A stretch of DNA of 64,000 nt, taken from Desulfovibrio fairfieldensis (GTDB taxonomy: Bacteria; Desulfobacterota; Desulfovibrionia; Desulfovibrionales; Desulfovibrionaceae). This document shows positions 50,800 through 61,622 of this stretch, piece by piece (within the stretch, counting starts at the first letter, position 1; each line of letters opens with the position of its first letter). The notes under the pieces were generated by a model. The model was not told the origin of the DNA. It searched no databases and saw nothing but the letters and a program-made list of their open reading frames with translations. The translations under genes and the position numbers were made by a program. The stretch spans positions 1,702,501 to 1,766,500 of the forward strand of contig NZ_CP014229.1 in assembly GCF_001553605.1 (NCBI RefSeq), read 5' to 3'.

Positions 50800-51258
50800 A
50801 TGGGTGACGCCAAAAGTTTAGCCCACACAAGGTGGAACTGCAAATATCACATTGTTTTTGCGCCTAAATATCGCCGCCAGGTGTTCTATGGTGAAAAGAA
50901 GCGCGCCATTGGCGAAATTCTGCGCAAGTTGTGCGAATGGAAGGATGTAAAAATAGTGGAGGCAGAATGTTGCCCAGACCACATCCACATGCTGCTTGAG
51001 ATTCCCCCCAAAATGAGTGTGTCGAGTTTTATGGGCTATCTAAAGGGTAAGAGTAGTCTCATGATCTATGAACAATTTGGGGATTTGAAGTTCAAATACC
51101 GCAATCGAGAATTTTGGTGCCGTGGGTATTACGTCGATACAGTGGGCAAGAATAAGGCCAAGATTCAGGATTACATCAAGCATCAGCTGGAGTCGGATAA
51201 ACTTGGCGATCAGTTGAGCCTACCCTACCCAAGGAGCCCGTTTACGGGCCGCAAGTAA
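50800..51258 (+). CDS. tnpA: IS200-type Y1 transposase TnpA
   Basis: 152 residues, full length. 'YHIVFAPKYRRQVFYGEKK' is the family start. The HUH metal site is 'HIH' at 61-63 in 'CCPDHIHMLLEIPP'. The catalytic tyrosine is probably Tyr125 in 'KIQDYIKHQ', after 'GYYVDTVGKN'. All catalytic residues are present, so the enzyme may be active. It cuts and joins single-stranded DNA. Translation is probably limited by the hairpin directly upstream. Confidence 0.93.
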   Translation: MGDAKSLAHTRWNCKYHIVFAPKYRRQVFYGEKKRAIGEILRKLCEWKDVKIVEAECCPDHIHMLLEIPPKMSVSSFMGYLKGKSSLMIYEQFGDLKFKYRNREFWCRGYYVDTVGKNKAKIQDYIKHQLESDKLGDQLSLPYPRSPFTGRK

Positions 51259-51441
51259 CAGAAATGCAAATGTCAGATCGCAAGAGCGCCTGCTAGGGCG
51301 CAGCTGGTAAGAAAGCCTTACAGGCGCATATGAAGAACCCCCGGCTATGCCGGGGGGTTCCTTTTTCTTGTCCACTGGAAAATGCGCCTTTCCGGACCTT
51401 GAGGGCTGTTCAACAATTTTAAAATTGAACCGCTCCAGTGC

Positions 51442-51470
51442 TTGCTTTTTTTCCAGCCAAGCACTATACA
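51442..51470 (+). promoter_or_regulatory. Likely promoter of rpsU
   Basis: TTGCTT (51442-51447), 17-bp spacer, TATACA (51465-51470), about 70 bp before the rpsU start and downstream of the insertion sequence. Confidence 0.5.
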
Positions 51471-51537
51471 GACTCTTCATATTTTGCAGCGCCGTGCTTT
51501 TTACAGCCCGGCCTGCCCGCCGGAGGGGGTGATATTC

Positions 51538-51741
51538 TTGCCCGGAGTTTTTCTCAACGACGACGATTACAACTTCGACATTGCCTTGCGCCGTTTCAAG
51601 AAGCAGGTGGAGAAGGCCGGCATTCTTTCTGAAATGAAGAAGCGCCAGCACTACGAAAAACCGAGCGTCATGCGCAAAAAGAAGAAGGCCGCCGCCCGCA
51701 AGCGGTTGATGAAAAAAATCAGAAAAATGAACATGGCCTAG
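51538..51741 (+). CDS. rpsU: 30S ribosomal protein S21
   Basis: 67 residues. The core '[17 protein letters not shown]' and '[20 protein letters not shown]' is standard S21. The start is a TTG at 51538, placed 7 bases after a very strong GGAGGGGGT site; it gives the usual 'MPGV' N-terminus. No ATG lies nearby in frame except one at 51442 without a ribosome site. Its TAG stop lies within the first arm of a family A element. First gene of the macromolecular synthesis region. Confidence 0.92.
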   Translation: MPGVFLNDDDYNFDIALRRFKKQVEKAGILSEMKKRQHYEKPSVMRKKKKAAARKRLMKKIRKMNMA

Positions 51742-51889
51742 GAGCTGTTTCTAAATTAGGATTTTCGTTCTCTGCCAAGGAAGGCGAGTCTTGAGCGGAG
51801 GGAGTATATTCAAACATATTCGACCTTCGCACGGGGCGAGTCTGACGCTGGCAGAGAGGGCGAAAGGACAATTTAGAAACAGCCCCTAG
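51738..51889. repeat. Family A inverted repeat after rpsU
   Basis: Arms CTAGGAGCTGTTTCTAAATT (51738-51757) and AATTTAGAAACAGCCCCTAG (51870-51889) pair with one mismatch. The core has 'TTCTCTGCCAAGGAAGGCGA', 'GGAGGGAGTATATTCAAACA' and 'GGCAGAGAGGGCGAAAGGAC'. The left arm includes the rpsU stop codon. Confidence 0.85.
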
Positions 51890-51965
51890 CCCATCCCACA
51901 GCGCGCCATGCCGCGCATTGCGCGGTGCGGTTCCGCTGTCCTGAGGCCATCACGCATTCGGACAG

Positions 51966-52002
51966 AAACTGCGGGAAATCCCTTGGGGATTTCCCGCAGT
52001 TT
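51966..52002. terminator. 17-bp perfect hairpin between rpsU and yqeY
   Basis: AAACTGCGGGAAATCCC (51966-51982) pairs perfectly with GGGATTTCCCGCAGTTT (51986-52002) around a 3-base loop. The following CCGCTTCTTTT is only moderately T-rich, so it may attenuate rather than fully stop transcription. Confidence 0.5.
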
Positions 52003-52036
52003 CCGCTTCTTTTCCACTCTTACCCCCGGCACCGCC

Positions 52037-52489
52037 ATGAGCCTATCTGAACAGATCGAGAAAGAATACATCCAGGCCTACAAAGCCAAGGATGCCGTGC
52101 GTCTTACCGTGTTGCGGCTTCTGAAAACCGCGGTCAAAAACAAGCTGGTGGACCTTCGGCGGCCCGGCGGCAGCCTTTCCGACGAGGAAATGCTGGACGT
52201 CATCATCAAGGAAGGCAAGCAGCGCCAGGATTCCATTGAGCAGTACACCGCCGCCAACCGCGCCGATCTGGCCGAGAAGGAAGCCGCCGAACTGCGAATT
52301 TTGCAGGAATACCTGCCCAAGGCCCTCAGCCCCGAGGAACTGGCGGAGATTATCGAGACCACCGTCACCGAGCTTCAGGCCGCCACGCCCAAGGATATGG
52401 GCCGGGTGATTTCTGCCGTCATGGGTGCATACAAGGGCCGGGTGGACGGCAAGGCGCTGTCCGAGGCGGTCAAAAAACGGCTCAGCTGA
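52037..52489 (+). CDS. GatB/YqeY-domain protein
   Basis: 150 residues of the YqeY family, a helical fold related to the tail of GatB and thought to act on tRNA. 'LSEQIEKEYIQAYKAKDAVR', 'RLLKTAVKNKLVDL', 'EKEAAELRILQEYLPKALSP' and 'AATPKDMGRVISAVMGAYKG' are family stretches. The ATG at 52037 lacks a clear ribosome site. It sits between rpsU and dnaG, where yqeY is frequently found. Confidence 0.88.
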   Translation: MSLSEQIEKEYIQAYKAKDAVRLTVLRLLKTAVKNKLVDLRRPGGSLSDEEMLDVIIKEGKQRQDSIEQYTAANRADLAEKEAAELRILQEYLPKALSPEELAEIIETTVTELQAATPKDMGRVISAVMGAYKGRVDGKALSEAVKKRLS

Positions 52490-52982
52490 AAACGCGCCTT
52501 TTGTCCTCCGGACTGCGTCAGAATGTCGTTTGCAGGCCGGGGTTGCACGGGAAATGCTACCCTCGGTCCGCAAGCGGCGTCTTCCCTGTCAAAGAACAAA
52601 GTCCATGTTTTCAGGGAAGCGTTTTGCCGTAGCTCTTTTATTTTTCAATTCCCCTTAGGGGTGTTTCTAGAGCGGATTAACTTTGAAATTTTACAAATTT
52701 CAAAGTCGGCATTCCGGCGAAAAATGTGGTTATCGTTGCTACTGCTCCCCGTATGGTTCCGTTGTCGCCAACGGGGACAGCCCTTCGGGCTGCCTTCGGT
52801 CGCTTCGCCGGAATCCACGCCGCGTTGCTCTCGATGCCTGTACGCCCTTTGGACTACAGGCACGGCCCTACGGGCCGCCCGTCGGGCCGGTCTTCGCGGC
52901 GCGCCTCACCGTGTTCGGCGTTAGAGCATTTCAAAGTTGAAATGCTCTAGTGCTGGCGCAACCCTTACGGCACAAAGAAATC
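52490..52982. other. Repeat-rich gap before mutS2, no gene seen
   Basis: Contains a 'TAGAGCGGATTAACTTTGAAA' segment with arms CTTTGAAATTT/AAATTTCAAAG (from 52672; related to 6237), arms CATTCCGGCGAA (52712) and TTCGCCGGAATC (about 52804) enclosing a GC-rich stretch, and the perfect TAGAGC palindrome at 52922-52949. No ribosome-site-backed frame. Confidence 0.55.
52922..52949. repeat. Perfect 28-bp TAGAGC palindrome
   Basis: Bounded by TAGAGCATTTCAA and TTGAAATGCTCTA with the same sequence on both strands apart from the centre. It ends 33 bp before the mutS2 ATG. The clearest copy of the short palindrome family (others at 6361, 22488, 27013, 42430). Confidence 0.8.
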
Positions 52983-55340
52983 ATGATTCATACCCGCACT
53001 CTCAATTCCCTCGAATTCGGCAAAATCACGGAATACCTAGCCGGGCTCTGCTGCTCGGGCGTGGGCCGCGAACGCGCCTTGGCCCTTGCTCCCCTGCCGG
53101 ACTCCGAGGCCGTGGCCCTGGCCGCACGCCTCTATGAGGAAGCCGCCACCTGGGCCGCCCGCCCCGTGGGCGACGGCGGCAAGGGCTTCAGCCTGGCCGC
53201 CTTTCCCGATGTCGGCGGCCTGCTGCACGCCGCCGAGCGCCCCCAGTCCCGGCCCGACGCCGACGCCTTCTGGGCTCTGCGCGAAGTGCTGCGCCTGGCC
53301 CAGAGCGCGCAGGCCGCCATCAATACGCCCGAGGCCCCGCGCCACTGGCCGCATCTGCTGGAGCTGGCCCAGGCCGCGCCCATGCCCGTGCAGCTCACGG
53401 CGGCGTTGAGCCGCTGTATTTCCGACGACGGCCTGATCAGGGACGAAAGCTCGCCGGAACTCTATCGTCTGCGCGGCGAACTGCGCCGCCTGCACCAGAG
53501 CTGCATGCGCAAGGTCAAGGATTTCGCCCTGCAGTACAATATGCTGCCCTATCTGCAGGACGAGTTCATGACCCTGTCCTCGGACCGCTATGTGCTGCCG
53601 CTCAAGGCCAATTTCAAGGGCCGCATGCAGGGCATCATCCACGACTGGTCCCAGACCGGCGAAACCTGCTATTTCGAGCCCATGTTTCTGGTGGAGATCA
53701 ACAACCGTCTCCAGGAACTCAAGCATGAGGAGCGCGAGGAGGAGCAGAAGGTACTGGCCTATCTGCGCGACCTGCTGGCCGCCGAACTGCCCGGCGCCTG
53801 GGCCGCCCTGGACCTGCTGGCCCGGCTGGACGTGTTGCAGGCCATGCGCCGCCTGGCCGATCTGTATGACGGCCGCTGCATCAGCCTCTCGCCGGTGGAG
53901 GAAGGCATCAGTCTGCTGGAGGCCCGCCATCCCCTGCTGGCTCTGGCCCGGAGCAAAAACACGGGCGCGGACAAGACCGCCGCCGCGCCGGTCCGGCCCC
54001 TGGACATTCTGCTGCGCCCCGGCGAACGGGCCCTGGTTATCACCGGCGGCAACGCGGGCGGCAAGACAGTCTGCCTGAAAACCCTGGGGCTCGTGGTGGC
54101 CATGACCCTCAGCGGCCTGCCCGTGCCCGCGGGCAAGGGGTCGCATCTGCCCTGGTTCAACCGCATGGACGCCTTCATCGGCGACGAGCAGAGCCTGGAT
54201 GACAATGTTTCCACCTTCACGGCCCAGATAGACCATCTGGCCAAGGCCTGGAAACATCTGGACCAGCACGGTCTCGTGCTGCTGGACGAATTCGGCGCGG
54301 GCACGGACCCGGCCCAGGGCGCGGCATTAGCCCAGGCGGTCCTTGACGAATTGCTGGACAAACATACCTTTGTACTGGCAGCCACGCATTTTCCGGCGCT
54401 CAAGTCCTACGCCCTGACCCGCGAGGGAGCCAGGGCGGCGTCCATGTTGTTTGATCCGGCCACAAAAAAACCGCTGTTCAAGCTGGCCTACGGCCAGGTA
54501 GGGGCCAGCCAGGCTCTGGATGTGGCGCGGGAGCACGGCCTGCCCGAAACCATTGTGCACCGGGCCGAACACTATTTGCTGCAGGACGGCCAGGACGCCA
54601 CGGCCCTGCTGGGGCGGCTCAACGATCTGGCCGCCCGGCGCGAGGAAGAACTGCTCGTCTTGCGGGCGGAGCAGGAAAAAGCCCGCCATGCCGTGCAGCA
54701 AAGCCGCGAGCGCCTGGAAAAGGAACGCGTCCGCCTGCACGAGGAAGTGCGCGGCAAGGCCGCCGAACTGATGCGGGCCTGGAAGGAAGGACGGGCCACG
54801 TCCAAGCAGGCCCTGAAGGAAATGTCCCGCCTGCGCGCCTCCCTGGCCCCGGCTGTGGAGCCGGAGACGCAGTCCGTGCTGCCCAAACCGCAGCATTTCA
54901 CGCCGGGTCAGAACGTGCTGCACAGTGTGTTCAACAAGCGCGGCGTGATCACGGACGTGGATGAACGCCGGGGCCGAGTGCGCCTGGACATGAACGGCGT
55001 GAATCTCTGGGCCGAGATGAAGGATCTTCGCGAAAGCGGCGGCCAGGCCCCCCAGGCAGCGCCGCGCAGTGCGGTGAAGCGCGGGACCGACGAAAGCGCC
55101 TCCCTGAGCCTGGATTTGCGCGGCATGCGCGCGGACCAGGCTCTGGCCGAAGTGGAGCGTTTTCTGGACAAGGCCCTGCTGGCCGGTTTTTCCGAGGTGG
55201 AAATCGTGCACGGACGCGGCACGGGCGCGCTGCGCCGCGAAGTTCACGAATTTCTGCGCGGCTTTCCGGCTGTGGACCGGTTCGTACTGGCCCCGGAGGA
55301 CAGGGGCGGGGACGGCATGACTATCGTCACATTTCGTTAA
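52983..55340 (+). CDS. mutS2: Endonuclease MutS2
   Basis: 785 residues. MutS core and clamp regions without the mismatch-reading N-terminal domain. ATPase with Walker A 'ITGGNAGGKTVCLKT' (about residues 353-367), 'DEQSLDDNVSTFTAQ' and Walker B 'LVLLDEFGAGTDPAQG'. A coiled coil follows ('REEELLVLRAEQEKARHAV'), then a C-terminal Smr nuclease domain ('LDLRGMRADQALAEVERFLD', 'VEIVHGRGTGALRREVHEFL'). MutS2 is linked to recombination control and, in some bacteria, to rescue of collided ribosomes. Weak ribosome site at 52983. Confidence 0.95.
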   Translation: MIHTRTLNSLEFGKITEYLAGLCCSGVGRERALALAPLPDSEAVALAARLYEEAATWAARPVGDGGKGFSLAAFPDVGGLLHAAERPQSRPDADAFWALREVLRLAQSAQAAINTPEAPRHWPHLLELAQAAPMPVQLTAALSRCISDDGLIRDESSPELYRLRGELRRLHQSCMRKVKDFALQYNMLPYLQDEFMTLSSDRYVLPLKANFKGRMQGIIHDWSQTGETCYFEPMFLVEINNRLQELKHEEREEEQKVLAYLRDLLAAELPGAWAALDLLARLDVLQAMRRLADLYDGRCISLSPVEEGISLLEARHPLLALARSKNTGADKTAAAPVRPLDILLRPGERALVITGGNAGGKTVCLKTLGLVVAMTLSGLPVPAGKGSHLPWFNRMDAFIGDEQSLDDNVSTFTAQIDHLAKAWKHLDQHGLVLLDEFGAGTDPAQGAALAQAVLDELLDKHTFVLAATHFPALKSYALTREGARAASMLFDPATKKPLFKLAYGQVGASQALDVAREHGLPETIVHRAEHYLLQDGQDATALLGRLNDLAARREEELLVLRAEQEKARHAVQQSRERLEKERVRLHEEVRGKAAELMRAWKEGRATSKQALKEMSRLRASLAPAVEPETQSVLPKPQHFTPGQNVLHSVFNKRGVITDVDERRGRVRLDMNGVNLWAEMKDLRESGGQAPQAAPRSAVKRGTDESASLSLDLRGMRADQALAEVERFLDKALLAGFSEVEIVHGRGTGALRREVHEFLRGFPAVDRFVLAPEDRGGDGMTIVTFR

Positions 55341-55681
55341 CCACTGTCGTTACATGAACCTTTTTGACTGCCGATCGCGTCGTCGAGGTTGCCTTTATCC
55401 GTAGCGCCGCTGTCCTTCTCTGCAGGCCGCATTGCGGCAGAGGCAAAGGCAAGGCGGCAACGCCGCCGACGGCCGAAGCAAGCGCGCTTTTTGCCCCGGT
55501 CGGGCATGCTACGGGAAGGGCGTTCTTCCATCACAAACAACGCGTTTTCCTTGCCGGAAAGCCAAAAATTCTCAGTGTAAGCGGCAGTACTCGGCAAGCG
55601 CCCCACGTGGGTGCCTTTTCCGTTTTCCATTGCTGCGTTGACGGCATTCCCCCGCAACGCTAGACCGGAGCACAGGGCTGC
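55341..55681. other. Gap between mutS2 and dnaG, hairpins only
   Basis: 340 bp. Hairpins include CTCTGC/GCAGAG arms near 55416-55441 and CTTGCCG/CGGCAAG arms near 55550-55602. No supported gene, and no promoter I can assign with confidence. Confidence 0.4.
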
Positions 55682-57410
55682 ATGCAATCCAAAGACGCCA
55701 TCCGCGCCATCAAGGAGCGCCTGAACATCGTGGACATTGTGCGCCGCTTTGTGGAGCTCAAACGCAATGGCCCGCGCTGGGTGGCCCCCTGCCCCTTCCA
55801 CCAGGAAACCAAACCCTCCTTTTCCGTCAATGAGGAACAGGGCATGTTCTACTGCTTCGGCTGCCACGCCTCCGGGGACATTTTTGATTTCTACGGCCGG
55901 ATCAACGGGCTGGATTTCAAGGAATGTCTGGAGCAGCTGGCCGCCGAGGCCGGGATCACCATTGAACGCGGCCGGAGCAACGCCCGCAGCCAGGGCGAGG
56001 AGCGGGAGCGCCGCTCAGGCCGCCAGCAGATGCTGCGCATGTATGAGCTGGCCGCCGGGCATTTCAGCGCTGCCCTGCAAAGCCCGGAAGCCGCCGAATG
56101 CCGCGAGTATATCGAAAAGCGCGGCCTGAGCGAGGACATCGTGCAGCGTTTCGGCCTGGGGTGGGCCCGGCGCGAATGGCAGTCCCTGGCCGACGCCCTG
56201 CGCCGCGCGGGCTTTGACGCCCGTCTGGCTGTGGAGGCGGGCCTGCTGGGCCAGTCCGGCAACGGCCGGGCCTATGACCGCTTCCGGGGGCGGCTGATCT
56301 TTCCCATCAAGAGTCTTTCCAACCAGATCATCGCCTTCGGCGGACGGATCATTGCCGGAGAGGACGAGGCCAAGTACATCAACAGCTCGGACACGCCCAT
56401 CTATAAAAAGGGCGAGCATCTCTACGGCCTGGCCCAGGCCCGGCGCGGCATCACCACCAAGGGGCGCGCCCTGCTCACCGAAGGCTACATGGACGTGCTC
56501 ACCCTGCACCAGTTCGGTTACGACAACGCCGTGGGCGTGCTGGGCACCGCGCTGACGCCGGAGCAGATCAAGCGGCTTTCGGGCTTCGCCTCCCAAATGG
56601 TGTTGCTCTTCGACGGAGACCGGGCCGGGCGCAAGGCCGCCCTGCGCTCCTGCGAAATGCTGCTCACGCGCGGCCTGGCCTGCAACGTGGTGCTGATGCC
56701 CGAAGGCGAGGACATCGACAGCCTGCTGCGCACCGCCGGGCCCGAGGCTTTTGAGGAATTGCAGGCCAAGGCGCCGGACGGGCTGCGCTTCTGCGTGGAC
56801 GTGCTCAAGGCCCTGGCCCCGCGCGAAACCGTGGAATGGGCGCGCAACTTCCTGCGCCAGGTGGAATTGCCCGAACTGGTCAGCCCGTATGTCTCGCGGC
56901 TGGCCGGGCATTTGCAGCTTTCGGAAAACGAGCTGCGCCAGGGCCTGGCCGCCTGGCATAGCCAGAAACAGGACGGCCGGGGCCGCGCCCCGGCGCAAAC
57001 GGCCAAACCCAGCCTCGCCCGGCAGAACATGCGCGACCGCCAGATTATGATGTACGCGGTGCGCTATCCCGAACGGCTCGACGACCTGCGCGCTCTCGGC
57101 GCGGATCTGACCCTCCAGTCGGCCGTTGCCCGGCGGCTCTGGGACAAGATTGAGGAATTGGGGGAAGAAAGCCCCTATCATCTGGACCAACGCGAAAAAA
57201 ACTTCTGGACCCTCTGCCGGGGGGCTGAAGCCGCGCCCCGCGACAACGGCGACAAGGAACTGGAATTCCTGCGCCGCGACCTGGACGCCTATTACGCCTC
57301 GGCGCAAAAATCGTCTGTTTCCGCAGCGTTACGCGAGAATACCGGCACAGGTGACTTTGCGGCTGATTTGGATTATCTTCGCGCACTGCAGGAAACCTTG
57401 GAGAAAGGGC

Positions 57411-57418
<8 letters not shown>
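55682..57418 (+). CDS. dnaG: DNA primase DnaG
   Basis: Makes RNA primers for replication. 578 residues. CHC2 zinc finger near residues 36-61 ('[20 protein letters not shown]', '[10 protein letters not shown]'), catalytic core '[20 protein letters not shown]' and '[18 protein letters not shown]', TOPRIM acids in '[17 protein letters not shown]' and '[13 protein letters not shown]', then a C-terminal helicase-binding region. The end overlaps rpoD by 8 bp, so the pair is coupled. Confidence 0.97.
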
Positions 57419-59180
<1,762 letters not shown>

Positions 59181-59193
59181 TGGCATTTGATTC

Positions 59194-59405
59194 TTTTTGC
59201 CGCTGGCTGTGTTAGGCGGCGCGGCCCGGCTTGGTTACGCAGACAACTGCTTTGGCCGTTGCGGCAAAGGAAGCTACGGGCAAAGACAGCAACTGGTTAC
59301 TGCAACCATGTGTGACTAGTTGCTGTCGCCATCCGTAAGCCTCGTGAACTCGGCAACGGCTAGCGCCCGCGTCGGGCCGCTTGCCTGCCGTGCCAGCGGC
59401 AAAAA
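59194..59405. repeat. 212-bp nested near-palindrome after rpoD
   Basis: TTTTTGCCGCTGGC (59194-59207) is exactly complementary to GCCAGCGGCAAAAA (59392-59405). Inside, GCGGCCCG/CGGGCCGC, GCCGTTGC/GCAACGGC and GACAGCAACTGGT/ACTAGTTGCTGTC pair in register, so the whole unit folds on itself. It occupies most of the 270-bp rpoD-nuclease gap. Confidence 0.75.
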
Positions 59406-59450
59406 TTTCTCAAATGCCATTTATTTGCTAAGACGGCACAGGAAAGTAAA

Positions 59451-60164
59451 ATGGCTGCGAGTACAGCGAATTTCAGCAACAGCAAATGGCCCCGCCATGC
59501 GGAGAAAGCCGTTCTGCTTCTCTTGCTCTGCTGCCTGCTTCTGCCGTCGGCGGCGCGGGCGGAGGAAGACGCCCTGCCCCAGCCGGAAGGCGTGGTGGCC
59601 CGCTGCTTCGACGGTGACACTCTCAAACTTACGGACCGGCGCGTGGTACGTCTGGCGGGCATCGACACGCCGGAGCTGGGGCGGGACAACAGGAAGCCCC
59701 AGTTTTACGCCCGCGAAGCCCGGCAGGAACTGGACGCTCTGGCCAAAGGTCAGAAAGTCCGTCTGTTCGCCGCCGGAGTCAAAAGCAAAGACCGCCACGG
59801 CCGCATCGTGGCCGACGTGCGGCTGGAGGACGGCCGGTCCCTGAGCGATCTGATGCTCGAACGGGGCGCGGCCTTTTACTATCCGCATCAGGATCAGAGC
59901 CCGCAGTTGCAGGAACGCCTACGCGGCCTGCAGGAACAGGCCATCAATGCGCGGCGCGGCCTCTGGGCCCATCTGCTCTCCCTGCCCCTGGCGCACCAGA
60001 ACTACACGGGCAACCGCAATTCCCTGCGCTTTTTTCCGGCGGACTGCCCGGAGGCCCAGCACATCAAACCCCGCAACCGGGTCTATTTCGGCACCCTGAT
60101 GGACGCCTTTCTGGCGGGTTACGCCCCGGCCAGGGTCTGCCAATTCTGGCCCACCCAGCCATGA
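59451..60164 (+). CDS. Exported thermonuclease-like nuclease (SNase fold)
   Basis: 237 residues. N-terminal signal sequence ('[20 protein letters not shown]'), then a staphylococcal nuclease domain: '[20 protein letters not shown]', active-site Arg and Glu in '[12 protein letters not shown]', and the second Arg in '[17 protein letters not shown]'. All three catalytic residues seem present. A C-terminal extension ('[20 protein letters not shown]') is outside the domain. ATG after GGAAAG; overlaps queC by 4 bp. Confidence 0.85.
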   Translation: MAASTANFSNSKWPRHAEKAVLLLLLCCLLLPSAARAEEDALPQPEGVVARCFDGDTLKLTDRRVVRLAGIDTPELGRDNRKPQFYAREARQELDALAKGQKVRLFAAGVKSKDRHGRIVADVRLEDGRSLSDLMLERGAAFYYPHQDQSPQLQERLRGLQEQAINARRGLWAHLLSLPLAHQNYTGNRNSLRFFPADCPEAQHIKPRNRVYFGTLMDAFLAGYAPARVCQFWPTQP

Positions 60165-60919
60165 GCACCGTTTCCCCCTCTCCCCTGCAACAGGAACAGG
60201 CCCTGGTCATCTTTTCCGGCGGTCAGGATTCCGCCACCTGCCTGGCCTGGGCTCTGAGCCGCTTTGAGCGTGTCCAGACCCTGGGCTTTGACTACGGCCA
60301 GCGGCACAACGTGGAACTGGCCTGCCGTCAGCGTCTGCGTGCGGCTCTGGCGGATCTTGATCCGCTCTGGGCCTCCCGTCTGGGACCGGATACCCTGTTG
60401 AATGTGGATATTTTCCGCCAGCTGGCCGACACGGCCCTGACCTCCGAGGCCCCCATCGCCGCCGACGGTCCGGGCGGCCTGCCCACCACGTTCGTGCCGG
60501 GCCGCAATCTGCTGTTCATCCTGCACGCCGCTGTCTGGGCCTATGCCAAGAATATCCGCCATCTGATCCTGGGCGTCTGCCAGAGCGATTCTTCCGGTTA
60601 TCCCGATTGCCGCGACGACAGCATCAAGGCCATGCAGGTGGCGCTCAATTGCGGTATGGACAGCCGCTTCGTCCTGCACACGCCGCTGATGTGGCTGAGC
60701 AAGCGCGGAGCCTGGGAGTTGGCCGAGTCTCTGGGGGGGACGGCTCTGGTGGACCTGATTCTGGAAGAAAGCCACACCTGTTACGCGGGCGAACGCGGCC
60801 GGCGTTATGACTGGGGCTACGGCTGCGGGGTCTGCCCTGCCTGCCGCCTGCGGGCCTCCGGTTACGCGGCCTACCGGGAAGCGCGAAAAAACGGAGAACA
60901 AGGCCGCACGGAGGTCTGA
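60161..60919 (+). CDS. queC: 7-cyano-7-deazaguanine synthase QueC
   Basis: Converts 7-carboxy-7-deazaguanine to preQ0 for queuosine. 252 residues. PP-loop '[17 protein letters not shown]', '[12 protein letters not shown]', '[19 protein letters not shown]', '[20 protein letters not shown]' and the C-terminal zinc cluster '[20 protein letters not shown]'. Unlike most queC genes it has no queD/queE beside it; instead it is coupled to an exported nuclease. Confidence 0.94.
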   Translation: MSTVSPSPLQQEQALVIFSGGQDSATCLAWALSRFERVQTLGFDYGQRHNVELACRQRLRAALADLDPLWASRLGPDTLLNVDIFRQLADTALTSEAPIAADGPGGLPTTFVPGRNLLFILHAAVWAYAKNIRHLILGVCQSDSSGYPDCRDDSIKAMQVALNCGMDSRFVLHTPLMWLSKRGAWELAESLGGTALVDLILEESHTCYAGERGRRYDWGYGCGVCPACRLRASGYAAYREARKNGEQGRTEV

Positions 60920-61473
60920 TGTCCAAAAAGCAACTCAGCGCGGCCCAAGGCATTGAAGCGGCCTGCATCCTCTTTCAGCTCAACAGCAAAACCGCCGACA
61001 TCCTGCGCTTGGCTGAAAATGCCGGGCTGCCTTCCGCGTATGCGCACGGGCCGGAACAGGCCCGGCTCCGCGCCGAATGGCTGGCTTTTGTCCACGCCGT
61101 GGTCACGGCCGGACTCATGCAGCACGCACCCAACAGCGTTCTGGCGGGTTATCTGCGGGAAACCGGCAATCTACTGCGCGCGGCTGAAACGGACGCGCCC
61201 GCCGAAAGCAACAATGCCGCAACAGCGGGAACTCTCGCTCAGGCCGACTTTGTGGACGGCCCTTTTGCCGCCTATATGGCTCTGCTGGGGCACGGCGAGC
61301 AGGCCGGTTGCCCGGATCTCTTCTGCCGCCGCCTGGCCGAAGGGGCAGCGCCCGGCGTTGCGGCCGAACCGGTCGCGGATGCTCGCGCCCAGGCCCGTCT
61401 GGCCGCTGCCATGGCACTGGTGATCAGCGCCGTGTGGGATAAGCTGGAAGAGTATGAGATCCTGCCCGATTAG
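60919..61473 (+). CDS. Hypothetical helical protein after queC
   Basis: 184 residues, alanine-rich and mostly helical ('IEAACILFQLNSKTADILRL', 'AQARLAAAMALVISAVWDKL'), with two Cys in 'GCPDLFCRR'. No signal peptide or transmembrane segment. Not recognised. The ATG shares its first base with the queC stop (TGATG), so it is translationally coupled to queC. A CAACACTCCGGAGTGTTG palindrome at 61483 lies 10 bp past its stop. Confidence 0.65.
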   Translation: MSKKQLSAAQGIEAACILFQLNSKTADILRLAENAGLPSAYAHGPEQARLRAEWLAFVHAVVTAGLMQHAPNSVLAGYLRETGNLLRAAETDAPAESNNAATAGTLAQADFVDGPFAAYMALLGHGEQAGCPDLFCRRLAEGAAPGVAAEPVADARAQARLAAAMALVISAVWDKLEEYEILPD

Positions 61474-61622
61474 GGGCTGTGATCAACACTCCGGAGTGTT
61501 GTTTGCCGACGCCGGCAAGGGAACGTGGTGTTGGAGTAGTCGAGGCATCTTACGGCTGCATGCGGCCTTGGAACACATGGTGTTTCAAGGCCGATCCGTT
61601 TTTATCCCCCTGCCGTTTCCCC

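Larger units (their letters stand above)
50673..51360 (+). mobile_element. IS200/IS605-family insertion sequence (IS200 type)
   Basis: About 690 bp with a single transposase gene and no accessory tnpB. Left-end hairpin: perfect 10-bp stem AACCCCCCGC/GCGGGGGGTT (50673-50695). Right-end hairpin: GAACCCCCGGC/GCCGGGGGGTTC with one bulged G (51335-51360), followed by CTTTTTC. Such imperfect subterminal hairpins, rather than terminal inverted repeats, are the hallmark of Y1-transposase elements. It sits between the HU terminator and rpsU, harming no gene. Exact cleavage sites cannot be fixed from one copy. Confidence 0.85.
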
